NCBI GenBank assembly: GCA_963812915.1
Contig: CAWEXB010000008.1
Span: forward strand, 392,755-456,754
Reading direction: 5' to 3'
Source of the DNA: JACVRW01 sp963812915
GTDB taxonomy: Bacteria; Actinomycetota; Thermoleophilia; Solirubrobacterales; Thermoleophilaceae
DNA length: 64,000 nt
The position numbers and the translations under genes are program-made. Under the pieces are notes generated by a model that did not search any database, was not told where the DNA came from, and saw only the letters and a list, made by a program, of their open reading frames with translations. Below are positions 51,661 through 59,927 of this stretch, one piece after another; the first letter of the stretch is position 1; each line of letters starts with the position of its first letter.

Positions 51661-53071
51661 TGCCAGGAGCACTAGCGCCGCATCCGGACACGCCCGTGGC
51701 CGAGCGGCTCCTGTTCGTGACCGGCAAGCTCGCCGCGTCGGCCCTCCGCGACACGCTCGGCCGCGCCGAGCTGCCGTTCGACTACGAGGTCGCGGTCATG
51801 AAGATCACGGTCGCGGCGCTCATGACCACCAGCTGGATCGCGAGCCGTCTCGAGCCCCCCGAGGCCACGACGAAGATCATGATCCCCGGCCTCTGCGAGG
51901 GAGAGACCGACGTGCTGGCCGAGCGCTTCGGGATTCCCGCCGAGAAGGGCCCAGCCGACCTCAAGCAGCTGCCGAGCTGGTTCGGACAGGCCGACGCGCG
52001 CGCCAGCTACGGCCCGCGCGATATCCGCGTGTTCGCGGAGATCAACCACGTCCCGAGGCTCAGCGGCGAGCGCATCCTCGAGCTCGCGGGCTACTACCGC
52101 GACGCCGGCGCCGACGTCATCGACCTGGGCCTGTCGCTCGACCGCCGCTGGCTCGACGAGGGCCCTGCGGTGATCGCGGAGCTGCGCGAACGCGGCTTCG
52201 CCCTCAGCATCGACACGATGGACCGCGAGGAGATCCTGATGGCCGACGAGGCGGGGGTCGACTACGTGCTCAGCCTCAACGGATCCAATCGCGACCTCGC
52301 CGAGCGCCTGAGCGCGACGCCCGTTCTAATCCCCGACACGCCCGATGACCTCGACAGCCTCGAGGCGACGATTGCCCACCTCGAGCGGCCTCGGCAAGCC
52401 CTATCTCGTCGACCCGATCATCGAGCCGATAGGCACCGGCTTCGCGGCCAGCCTCGGGCGGTACCTCGAGGTGCGCCGGCGCCATCCCGAGGTAGAGATG
52501 TTCATGGGGATCGGAAACCTCACCGAGCTGACCGAGGCCGACAGCACGGGCGTGACCGCGATGCTCATCGGTTTCTGCCAGGAGCTTGGCATCCGCAACG
52601 TGCTCACCACCGAGGTCATCGACTGGGCGCACGGCGCCGTCCGAGAGGCGGTGCTGGCGGCACAGCTCATGCACTTCGCGGCAAGAGCAGGGCACGCCGC
52701 CCAAGCACGTCGACGGGCGGCTGCTGACCGTCAAGGACGAGGACCTCCGGCCCTACGAGGAATCCGAGCTTCGCGAGCTGCATGCGCAGGTAACCGACCC
52801 GAACTTCCGCATCTTCGCCGACAGCGACTGGATCTACGTCTTCAACGCGGAGCTCTTCGTCAAGGGCACCGACTTCAACGAGATCTTCGATCAGCTCGGG
52901 GTCGACGAGGCCACCCACGCCTTCTACCTCGGCAAGGAGCTGATGAAGGCCACGATTGCACGGGCTTTGCGCAAGAACTACCGCCAGGAGTCGCCGCTCG
53001 ACTGGGGCTATCTGACCTTCGAGGAGCCGCGCCGGGAGCGCGTCCGGCTGACCGCTCGGCTGAAAAAGTAG
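51660..53071 (+). CDS. dihydropteroate synthase-like protein, DUF6513 type (two frameshifts)
   Basis: About 469 residues when repaired. The N-terminal DUF6513-like domain has RLLFVTGKLAASALRDTLGR and VAALMTTSWIASRLEPPEAT, with GLCEGETDVLAERFGIPAEK. The dihydropteroate-synthase TIM barrel has FAEINHVPRLSGERILELAG, DAGADVIDLGLSLDRRWLDE, GFALSIDTMDREEILMADEA, then (after a shift near 52386) GLGKPYLVDPIIEPIGTGFA and VEMFMGIGNLTELTEADSTG. After a second shift near 52685 the C-terminus reads DEDLRPYEESELRELHAQVT. It probably attaches the beta-RFA-type moiety to the pterin of H4MPT. GTG 51660 uses a GGAGGAG provided by the MITE. Confidence 0.83.
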
Positions 53072-53115
53072 TAATCTCGCGCGCCCAAAATCGGACCGAC
53101 CAGAGGGAGGAGCGC

Positions 53116-53550
53116 GTGGCGACGATTGCGGACCTGGAGAAGCAAAATGGGGTGACCCTCGGTCGAATACTCGGCCGGACGAGCGTCGGGGAGGCCGAGG
53201 AGGGCTCCGGCGGCAAGATGCGCGCCACCGTTCGGATTCCGGAGGACGAGCTGGTCTATGAGCCCGGGGTCCTCGTCATGCCCCATGGGGGCGTGCTCGA
53301 GCTCGAGCTCATCAACGACGACAAGAACACCCACTGCGCGGTCCTGCCGAGCAATGGCGACACCCAGTTCATCTGGCTGGTGAATCACTCGAAGGGCACG
53401 GCCACTCTCGAGCTCGACGGACCGGGGTACTACTGGTACGGCTCCACGACCGGCAACGACGAGGGCCGGGGCCTCACCGGCGCGATCGTCGTGGGCGGGG
53501 ACGTACCGGACGAGGCTCGCCTCGACCGCCCGCCCCAACCCCAGCCGTAG
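53116..53550 (+). CDS. MSMEG_3727-type PQQ-associated protein
   Basis: A 144-residue cupredoxin-like beta-sandwich protein of the group named after MSMEG_3727, usually encoded beside PQQ dehydrogenases. GTG 53116 has GGGAGGAG upstream. Blocks are LGRILGRTSVGEAEEGSG, MRATVRIPEDELVYEPGVLV, GGVLELELINDDKNTHCAVL, SNGDTQFIWLVNHSKGTATL and ELDGPGYYWYGSTTGNDEGR. The C-terminal loop has YWYG where copper cupredoxins have a Cys, so a type-1 copper site is unlikely. No signal peptide. It may be a structural or accessory partner of the following alcohol dehydrogenase. Confidence 0.82.
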   Translation: MATIADLEKQNGVTLGRILGRTSVGEAEEGSGGKMRATVRIPEDELVYEPGVLVMPHGGVLELELINDDKNTHCAVLPSNGDTQFIWLVNHSKGTATLELDGPGYYWYGSTTGNDEGRGLTGAIVVGGDVPDEARLDRPPQPQP

Positions 53551-53586
53551 ACCGCCCGCCAGGCTCACCGTCGAAAGGAGCACTCG

Positions 53587-55275
53587 ATGGCAACCGAGTA
53601 CGTAGACGCAGGAACCGCCATCCCCTACGCAACCCTGAGCACCTCGGTCGGCAAGGCGCCGCCGGTCACCAAGGGCGTCACCTACGACCGCATTCTCAAC
53701 GCCCGCGATGAACCGCATAACTGGCTGACCTATTACGGCGCCTACAACGCGCAGCGCTACAGCCCGCTCGACCAGATCAACGCAAGCAACGTCGGGCAAC
53801 TCACCCCGCAGTGGGTGTTCCAGGCCGGCAACGTCGGCCTGCGCCCGGGCGCGACGACCTACGCGTGGGAGGCCTCGCCGATCGTCGTGGACGGGGTCAT
53901 GTTCGTCTCCGGCTGGGACGGCCAGTGCTGGGCCCTCGACGCGACGAACGGGCAGGAGCTGTGGCGCTACAGGCACGCGTCCCCGTTCGACGTGTCGCTG
54001 TGCTGCGGCAACGTCAACCGCGGGGTTGCCGTAGCCGAGGGCAAGGTCTTCATGACCACCCTGAACGCCCACATCATCGCCCTCGACGCCGAGACCGGCA
54101 AGAAGATCTGGGACAAGCCCTTCGGCGATGTGCGGGCCGGCGAGAGCGCCACCGTCGCTCCCCTGATCGTGAAGGACATGGTCATCGTCGGGAGCTCCGG
54201 CGGCGAGTTCGGCGTGCGCGGCCACACCGACGCGTTCAATCGCGAGAGCGGGGAGCGCGTCTGGCGGTGCTACATGATCCCGAAGCCCGGAGAGCCGGGC
54301 TCCGAGACCTGGCCGGACGACGGCGAGGCCTGGCAGCGGGGCGGCGCGAACTGCTGGATCACGCCCAGCTACGACCCGGACCTGAACCTCCTGTACTACG
54401 GGACCGGCAATCCGTGTCCCGACTTCGACGGAGGGGTCCGCGAGGGCGACAACCTCTTCACCGATTCCGGTGTCGCCGTGGACGCCGACACCGGCGAGAT
54501 CAAGGCGCACTTCCAGTACACCCCGCACGACCTCTGGGACTACGACTCCGTGATGGAGCACCTCCTGTTCGACCTCGATGGGCAGAAGCTGGCCGCCCAC
54601 TTCGACAAGAACGGGTTCCTCTACATCCTGGACCGCACGAACATGGACGCGATCCGGGTGGCGCCGTTCGTCGACCGCATCGACTGGGGCGAGGTCGACG
54701 AGAAGGGCAACGTGACGCCGAAGGTGTACCCCGACAAGGAGGGCGACCCGGTGCACTTCTGGCCGGGTCCGGCCGGCGCCAAGGAATGGACGCACGCCTG
54801 CTACAGCCCGGATACCGAGCTCCTCTACGTCCCAGTGCAGGACGTGGGCGCGACAGCCACGCGGCGGCGCAGGGAGTTCAAGGAGAGCATCCCGTACTGG
54901 GGCGCGGGCGTTGCCGTGGACGGCGACGACCAGACCGGGTACGTGAGCGCCTACGACCCGCGCACGGGCCAGGAGCGCTGGCGCTGGACCGACGAGCTGT
55001 GCATGTGCTCGTCGCTTCTGGCCACGGGTGGCAACCTCGTGTGGGGGGGCGAGCCCAGCGGGGAGTTCAACGCGTGGAACGCCGAGAGCGGTGACCTGCT
55101 GTGGCAGTTCCAGTGCGGCAGCGGCCACCACAGCAGCCCGTCGAGCTACAGCGTCGACGGACGGCAGTACGTCGTCGCGCCGAGCGGCTGGGGCGGCTGG
55201 GCCGAGGGGTTCCTGCCAAAGATGCTCGGGTCGTCCCACGGCAGCGCACTGTTCGCCTTCGCGCTGCCGGAGTAG
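53587..55275 (+). CDS. PQQ-dependent alcohol/methanol dehydrogenase, lanthanide type
   Basis: Eight-bladed propeller quinoprotein oxidising methanol or other alcohols to aldehyde. 562 residues, GAAAGGAG upstream. The adjacent cysteine pair is C139-C140 (SLCCGNVNRG). Metal/catalytic residues by alignment are E207 (GSSGGEFGVRG), N275 (GTGNPCP), D318 and the extra D320 (TPHDLWDYDS). The extra Asp two residues after the catalytic Asp is the hallmark of XoxF-type lanthanide enzymes. Tryptophan-docking repeats such as FNAWNAESGDLLWQF are present. No signal peptide is visible, unlike most family members, which act outside the cytoplasm. pqq genes follow. Confidence 0.93.
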   Translation: MATEYVDAGTAIPYATLSTSVGKAPPVTKGVTYDRILNARDEPHNWLTYYGAYNAQRYSPLDQINASNVGQLTPQWVFQAGNVGLRPGATTYAWEASPIVVDGVMFVSGWDGQCWALDATNGQELWRYRHASPFDVSLCCGNVNRGVAVAEGKVFMTTLNAHIIALDAETGKKIWDKPFGDVRAGESATVAPLIVKDMVIVGSSGGEFGVRGHTDAFNRESGERVWRCYMIPKPGEPGSETWPDDGEAWQRGGANCWITPSYDPDLNLLYYGTGNPCPDFDGGVREGDNLFTDSGVAVDADTGEIKAHFQYTPHDLWDYDSVMEHLLFDLDGQKLAAHFDKNGFLYILDRTNMDAIRVAPFVDRIDWGEVDEKGNVTPKVYPDKEGDPVHFWPGPAGAKEWTHACYSPDTELLYVPVQDVGATATRRRREFKESIPYWGAGVAVDGDDQTGYVSAYDPRTGQERWRWTDELCMCSSLLATGGNLVWGGEPSGEFNAWNAESGDLLWQFQCGSGHHSSPSSYSVDGRQYVVAPSGWGGWAEGFLPKMLGSSHGSALFAFALPE

Positions 55276-55320
55276 GGGCGCGGCAATCGCAAGCTAACTA
55301 ATCAGGGTCTGGAGTTGAGA

Positions 55321-55827
55321 ATGGGTTTCTTGCTTCTAGGTATCGACAGCTTCATCGCTTGCATAGCCATCGGTGCGATCGTCGACAAACGGTGGCGTCT
55401 GCCGCTCGCCGCGATGTTCGGCGTCGCCGACGGAGCCGCATTCCTGGTCGGTGCGGGCCTCGGCTGGACGATCTCGGCGGGGGTGACCGAGGTCCTGACG
55501 ATCGCGACGCTCGGGGCCCTGGGGCTCTGGCTGGTCGCCGTCGCCGCCGGGACGCGGCGAGTCGCCGAGCTCTGGCCGCTGTGGGTCCTGCCGCTCGCGC
55601 TGACGGTCGACAACCTCGCCTTCGGTGTGGCCAGTGACTATTCGGGCTCGCTCCTCGGGCACGCCGCGGAGCAGGCTCTGTCGAGCTCGCTGCTCGCCCT
55701 CGTTGGGCTCTACGCCGCCGGCGTGCTTCCGCGCGTGCTCCCGGCGCTGGAGCGTCCGACCGTGGCCGTCCGGTTCGCCGGAGCCGCTTTGCTGCTCACG
55801 ACTGGTGGGTTCGTATTGCTTGGTTGA
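55321..55827 (+). CDS. MntP-like membrane protein
   Basis: A 168-residue polytopic membrane protein with about five to six hydrophobic helices: LLLGIDSFIACIAIGAIVD, LPLAAMFGVADGAAFLVGAG, VLTIATLGALGLWLVAVAAG, WVLPLALTVDNLAFGVASDY and SLLALVGLYAAGVLPRVLPA. The two D-containing motifs (GIDSF and TVDNLAFG) mirror the acidic motifs of MntP/cadmium-resistance type metal exporters. ATG 55321 follows GGAG. Between the PQQ dehydrogenase and pqqA, it may move a metal relevant to the enzyme; this is inference. Confidence 0.78.
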   Translation: MGFLLLGIDSFIACIAIGAIVDKRWRLPLAAMFGVADGAAFLVGAGLGWTISAGVTEVLTIATLGALGLWLVAVAAGTRRVAELWPLWVLPLALTVDNLAFGVASDYSGSLLGHAAEQALSSSLLALVGLYAAGVLPRVLPALERPTVAVRFAGAALLLTTGGFVLLG

Positions 55828-55874
55828 TCGTTCGCTAAGGTAGGCCGACCTTGTACCCCAAAGGGAGGGGTTCT

Positions 55875-55982
55875 ATGACACAGATGAAGCAGGCAAAGCG
55901 TCGTCGCAAGACTTGGACCAAGCCCGAGTTCGAGTTCGTCGACCTCTGTTGCGAGGTCACGCTGTACCTGTACCACGACTAG
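55875..55982 (+). CDS. pqqA: PQQ precursor peptide PqqA
   Basis: A 35-residue ribosomal peptide that is the backbone of PQQ. GGGAGGGG lies upstream of ATG 55875. The sequence runs through KTWTKPEFEFVDLCCEVTLY and ends LYHD. E27 and Y31 (E-V-T-L-Y) are the conserved Glu and Tyr that PqqE cross-links. WTKPEF matches the usual PqqA N-terminal part. Two adjacent cysteines precede the Glu, which is unusual. It lies 47 bases after the MntP-like gene and upstream of pqqBCDE, separated by a strong hairpin. Confidence 0.96.
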   Translation: MTQMKQAKRRRKTWTKPEFEFVDLCCEVTLYLYHD

Positions 55983-55998
55983 GTAGGAGTCCGAAGCC

Positions 55999-56032
55999 GA
56001 CGTAGCCCCTGGCGCTTGCCTGGGGCTACGTC
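55999..56032 (+). terminator. strong hairpin between pqqA and pqqB
   Basis: GACGTAGCCCC (55999-56009) pairs perfectly with GGGGCTACGTC (56022-56032); inside, GGC and GCC pair around a GCTT loop with one T-T mismatch. The stem begins 16 bases after the pqqA stop and ends 15 bases before the pqqB start. There is no T tract, only CTGCTCCTT. It probably acts as an attenuator or a 3' stabiliser that keeps pqqA mRNA in excess over pqqBCDE. Confidence 0.75.
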
Positions 56033-56047
56033 TGCTCCTTCTGTCGC

Positions 56048-56944
56048 GTGCGCGTTCGTATCCTCGGCTCGGCCGCCGGCGGGGGGTTTCCGCAGTGGAA
56101 CTGTCACTGCGCGACGTGCGAGGCCGCACGTGGCGGTGTGCGGGCGCAACCTAGGACGCAGTCGTCCCTGGCGATCCGCGGTCGCGAGGGGCCGTGGTTT
56201 CTCGTAAACGCCTCGCCGGACGCGCGCCAGCAGCTCGAGGCGCTGACCCCCCGGCAGGTCGACGGCGTCCGCACTGCACCGATCGCCGGCGTGCTCCTGA
56301 CCGACGCGGAGATCGACCACACGGCGGGTCTTCTGCTCCTGCGCGAGTCGCAGGCGCCGGTGCGCGTGTTCGGCCATGAAGGCGTCGAGCGCGCGCTGAG
56401 GAGTGGGTATCCCGCGTTGGCGATTCTGGAGCGCTATTGCGGGGTCGAGTGGCAGACGCTGGAACCAGAGCGGGCGAGCCCGCTCGAAGGGTCGAGCCTC
56501 GCAGTCGAGCCGTTCGAGGTGGGAGGCGACGCGCCGCGCTACCTCAGCGGGTCGGACGTGGAGCTTCAGGCGACTGGGTTCGTCTTCCGAGACCATGCAA
56601 GTGGCGCCGTTGTCACCTACGCGCCCGGTCTTGCCCGATTGGACGATGACGTGCTCACCCGGCTCGCCTCGAGTGACCTCGTTCTCGTCGACGGGACCTT
56701 CTGGCGCGACGACGAGCTCGCCCGATTGGGCATCTCGGAACGCAGCGCGCGCGACATGGGACACGTTCCGCTCTCGGGCCCCGGCGGGACGCTCGAGGCG
56801 CTCGCGCAACTGGAGCGCCCGCGCAAGGTGCTCGTCCACATCAACAACACGAACCCGATCCTGCTCGAGGACTCTCCCGAGCGGGAGGCGGTCCACCGCG
56901 CGGGCGTCGAAGTTGCCTACGATGGCCTCGAGATCGCGCTATGA
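56048..56944 (+). CDS. pqqB: PQQ biosynthesis protein PqqB
   Basis: A 298-residue metallo-beta-lactamase-fold hydroxylase that acts on the tyrosine of the PQQ precursor. It begins RVRILGSAAGGGFPQWNCHC at GTG 56048. Other blocks are ASPDARQQLEALTPRQVDGV, GVLLTDAEIDHTAGLLLLRE, DDDVLTRLASSDLVLVDGTF, RDMGHVPLSGPGGTLEALAQ and VLVHINNTNPILLEDSPERE. Length is normal. The stop overlaps the pqqC start (ATGA). Confidence 0.97.
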   Translation: MRVRILGSAAGGGFPQWNCHCATCEAARGGVRAQPRTQSSLAIRGREGPWFLVNASPDARQQLEALTPRQVDGVRTAPIAGVLLTDAEIDHTAGLLLLRESQAPVRVFGHEGVERALRSGYPALAILERYCGVEWQTLEPERASPLEGSSLAVEPFEVGGDAPRYLSGSDVELQATGFVFRDHASGAVVTYAPGLARLDDDVLTRLASSDLVLVDGTFWRDDELARLGISERSARDMGHVPLSGPGGTLEALAQLERPRKVLVHINNTNPILLEDSPEREAVHRAGVEVAYDGLEIAL

Positions 56945-57678
56945 CCGAGACTGCCACGACACCGACGAGCGAGCGCGCGCCGTGGCCGCCCGAGGAGTTC
57001 ATCGCCCACCTGCGCGCGCAGGGGACGCGCTACCACAACCTCCACCCCTTCCATCGACGCATGGACGCGGGGAACCTCACGCGCGAGGAGCTGCAGCGCT
57101 GGGTTGCGAACCGCTTCTACTACCAGAAGTGCATCCCGTTGAAGGACGCGGCGATCCTGTCGAACTGCCCCGAGATCGAGGTCCGACGCGAGTGGATACG
57201 GCGCATCATCGACCACGACGGCACCACCGACGGAACGGGCGGCATCGAGTCGTGGCTGAGGCTCGGAGAGGCGCTCGGCGTGTCGCGAGAAGAGCTGACG
57301 TCGGAGCGGCGCGTCCTCCCCGGGGTGCGCTACGCGGTTGACGCCTACGTGAACTTCGCGCGCCAGAGGCCGTGGATCGAGGCGGTCGCGTCATCGCTCA
57401 CCGAGCTCTTCGGGCCGGCCGCGATCCGCACGCGGCTCGAAGCCCTCGAGCGTCACTACGACTGGATCGATCCCGCGGGGCTCGAGTACTTCCGTACACG
57501 ACTCCTGCAGGCGCCACGCGATGCGCAGTACGCGCTCGACCTCACGGTTGAGCACTGCCGAATGCGCGAGCAGCAGGAGGCTGCCGTCGCGGCGCTGCGC
57601 TTCAAGACCGAGATGCTGTGGGCGCAGCTCGAGGCCATCGAGCGCGGCGACACGCAGCCTCCGGGGCCGGACTCTTGA
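56941..57678 (+). CDS. pqqC: pyrroloquinoline-quinone synthase PqqC
   Basis: Cofactorless oxidase catalysing the last eight-electron ring closure of PQQ. 245 residues. Motifs are TRYHNLHPFHRRMDAGNLTR, ELQRWVANRFYYQKCIPLKD, AILSNCPEIEVRREWIRRII, DHDGTTDGTGGIESWLRLGE and VLPGVRYAVDAYVNFARQRP, all characteristic of PqqC. ATG 56941 overlaps the pqqB stop and its TGA overlaps the TTG of pqqD, so pqqBCD are translationally coupled. Confidence 0.97.
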   Translation: MTETATTPTSERAPWPPEEFIAHLRAQGTRYHNLHPFHRRMDAGNLTREELQRWVANRFYYQKCIPLKDAAILSNCPEIEVRREWIRRIIDHDGTTDGTGGIESWLRLGEALGVSREELTSERRVLPGVRYAVDAYVNFARQRPWIEAVASSLTELFGPAAIRTRLEALERHYDWIDPAGLEYFRTRLLQAPRDAQYALDLTVEHCRMREQQEAAVAALRFKTEMLWAQLEAIERGDTQPPGPDS

Positions 57679-57938
57679 CTCGTCCCCGCCTCGTCACCGG
57701 CGCGCGACTTCAGTACGACGAGGTGCGCGAGGAGCACGTTCTGCTGGTGCCCGAGGGCGCCGTGCGGCTCAATCCCACCGCGGCGGCGGTGCTCGAGCTC
57801 TGCGACGGGGAGCGCTCGCTCGACGAGATCGTCGACACCCTCTCGGCGAGCTACGAGGGCGCCGATCTACGCGACGACGTTCGGGGGCTGGTCGACGGCA
57901 TGACTCAGAGAGGACTCGTGGTCGATGCAGCAGCCTAG
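57675..57938 (+). CDS. pqqD: PQQ peptide chaperone PqqD
   Basis: An 87-residue RRE-fold chaperone that binds PqqA and hands it to PqqE. TTG 57675 is taken as start because it overlaps the pqqC stop (TTGA) and gives TRPRLVTGARLQYDEVREEH, the natural N-terminus; an upstream in-frame extension has shadow composition. Core: VLLVPEGAVRLNPTAAAVLE, LCDGERSLDEIVDTLSASYE. It overlaps pqqE by 14 bases. Confidence 0.94.
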   Translation: MTRPRLVTGARLQYDEVREEHVLLVPEGAVRLNPTAAAVLELCDGERSLDEIVDTLSASYEGADLRDDVRGLVDGMTQRGLVVDAAA

Positions 57939-59022
57939 GCCGTCAACGCTCATCGCCGAGCTCTCCTATCAGTGCCCGCTCCACTGCCCGTACTGCTCGA
58001 ACCCGCTCGACATCGGCCACGAGAAGTACCGCCGCGAGCTCGAGACCGAGCACTGGACCCGCACCTTCCGGGAGGCGCGCGCGCTCGGCGTCCTTCAGCT
58101 CGCGCTCACGGGCGGCGAGCCGATGCTGCGCCGCGATCTGGTCGAGCTCTGCGCCGGGGCGCGCGAGGCCGGTCTCTACTCGTCGCTCATCACCGCCGGG
58201 GTCCACTTCACGCCCGACCGCGCGGAGGCGCTGAAGTCGGCCGGGCTCGATCACGTGCAGATCTCGATCCAGAGCCCGGACGCCGAGGACAACGACCGCA
58301 TCGCCGGGAATCGGTCGTTCGAGAAGAAGATCGCGGCCGCGCGCCTCGTGAAGGAGCTCGACTTCCCGCTGACGATCAACTGCGTCCTGCACCGGCAGAA
58401 CCTCGATCGGATCGAGGAGCTGCTCGATCTCGCGCTCGATCTGGGAGCGCAGCGGCTCGAGCTTGCGAACACCCAGTACTACGGCTGGGCGGTCCCAAAC
58501 CAGGAGGCGCTCCTGCCGTCGTGGGAGCAGCTCCGGCGCGCGGAGGAGGCGGTCCAGCGCTTTCGTGAGCGGGTCGGCCCCAAGGTCGACGTCCTCTGGG
58601 TGCTGCCCGACCTCTATGAGGATCTGCCGAAGCCATGCATGGGCGGCTGGGGCCGGACGGCGATAGTGGTCGCGCCGAACGGGGATGTGCTGCCCTGCCA
58701 GGCGGCCTCGACGATCCCCGGGCTCGAGTTCGCCAACGTCCGCGAGCATCCGCTGAAGTGGATCTGGAGCGAGTCAGACGCGTTTGCGCGCTTCCGGGGC
58801 ACCGACTGGATGCAGGAGCCCTGCCGGACGTGTCCGCTCGGACGGCAGGAGGTTGACTTCGGAGGCTGCCGCTGCCAGGCGCTGCGGCTCGCGGGCGACG
58901 CGGCGGCCACGGACCCGGTCTGCCGCTTCTCGCCGCATCACGACCGCGTCGTCTCGGCACGCGAGTCGGCGCGGACGGACGAGCTCGTCTATCGCGCGAT
59001 GAAGCGGCCCGTGCGCGCCTGA
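57925..59022 (+). CDS. pqqE: PqqA peptide cyclase PqqE (radical SAM)
   Basis: A 365-residue radical SAM enzyme joining Glu and Tyr of PqqA by a C-C bond. The radical SAM cluster is ELSYQCPLHCPYCSNPLDIG (CxxxCxxC), with LQLALTGGEPMLRRDLVELC. The C-terminal SPASM domain has PCMGGWGRTAIVVAPNGDVL, PCQAASTIPGLEFANVREHP and EPCRTCPLGRQEVDFGGCRC binding auxiliary clusters. Last gene of the pqqABCDE set; a convergent R2-like gene follows at 12 bases. Confidence 0.97.
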   Translation: MQQPRPSTLIAELSYQCPLHCPYCSNPLDIGHEKYRRELETEHWTRTFREARALGVLQLALTGGEPMLRRDLVELCAGAREAGLYSSLITAGVHFTPDRAEALKSAGLDHVQISIQSPDAEDNDRIAGNRSFEKKIAAARLVKELDFPLTINCVLHRQNLDRIEELLDLALDLGAQRLELANTQYYGWAVPNQEALLPSWEQLRRAEEAVQRFRERVGPKVDVLWVLPDLYEDLPKPCMGGWGRTAIVVAPNGDVLPCQAASTIPGLEFANVREHPLKWIWSESDAFARFRGTDWMQEPCRTCPLGRQEVDFGGCRCQALRLAGDAAATDPVCRFSPHHDRVVSARESARTDELVYRAMKRPVRA

Positions 59023-59033
59023 CCGCGCTCGCG

Positions 59034-59879
59034 TTACGCCGCCGCGTGCGCCCCGATGAGCCCGACGGCCGCCAGCCGATGGTGACAAATGTCCGCGATG
59101 TGCTCACGCGTGGCGGGCGGGATGGCGTCGCCCCAGGCGTCGGTGGCGTCCTCGGCGCGCGCGAGCAGATCGTCGAGGAGATCTCGGGACGGCTGGGCCT
59201 CAACTAGACAGCGCAGGCCGAAGCCGATGTGCCAGCGCTCGTCGAGCTCGACGCGCCGCACGCCATCGCGCACCCCGGGCAGGGCGCCGTCGGCCAGGTC
59301 GTGGCGCAGCGCGTGATGCGCGGCGTCGAAGATGATCCCCTCGAGCACCATGTGGTAGAGGGCGACGCCCTCGCCCAGCCCGGCGCGGCCCCCCGTGAGC
59401 TCGGCGGCCATCGCGGGCAGCCGCACCTCGAAGAGCCCGAGGACCGCGTCCGGGACGTGGGCCCGGGCGGCGGCGCGCCGCTCGGCCGGGGTGTCTCCGG
59501 GCAGCCCGAGCACCTCGGCCGCGATGCGGTCGAAGAACTGCGCGTGGCGGTCCTCGTCGCGGCGCTGCAGGTAGAAGACCCACGCCATCAGGCTCTCCTG
59601 GGAGGCCAACGTCGCCTCCCTGGCCGCGTCGGCGAACGGCGTGATGTGCTCGGAGACCGCGTCCTCGGCCACGCAGAAGCCGGCGAGAAGCGTCATGAGG
59701 CGGCGGCGACGCTCGGCCGGGAGCTCCGGCCAGGCGCGCGCGTCCGGGGTGAGGTCGATGGCCGCCGGATTCCACTGCAGGCGGGCCACGACCTTGGAGA
59801 AGAAGCTCGGCCAGAAGCTCGGCTTTGCGAGGGGCGAGAGCCCGCCCGCCGAACGCTCCAAGGGCTGCTGGTCAGCCAT
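59034..59879 (-). CDS. R2-like ferritin-fold oxidase
   Basis: A 281-residue protein with the di-metal carboxylate pattern of ribonucleotide reductase R2-like proteins: CVAEDAVSEHITPFAD (Glu), YLQRRDEDRHAQFFDRIA (ExxH), VLEGIIFDAAHHAL (Glu), VELDERWHIGFGLRCL (ExxH). No radical Tyr is obvious in the usual place, so it is more like R2-like ligand-binding oxidases or related ferritin-fold enzymes than class I reductase. ATG 59879 is preferred over an upstream TTG. No NrdA partner is nearby. Confidence 0.8.
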   Translation of the reverse strand: MADQQPLERSAGGLSPLAKPSFWPSFFSKVVARLQWNPAAIDLTPDARAWPELPAERRRRLMTLLAGFCVAEDAVSEHITPFADAAREATLASQESLMAWVFYLQRRDEDRHAQFFDRIAAEVLGLPGDTPAERRAAARAHVPDAVLGLFEVRLPAMAAELTGGRAGLGEGVALYHMVLEGIIFDAAHHALRHDLADGALPGVRDGVRRVELDERWHIGFGLRCLVEAQPSRDLLDDLLARAEDATDAWGDAIPPATREHIADICHHRLAAVGLIGAHAAA

Positions 59880-59927
59880 GGGCAGCAAGGTACCAAGCGA
59901 TATCCGAGGTTCCCAAGGACTTCAGAG

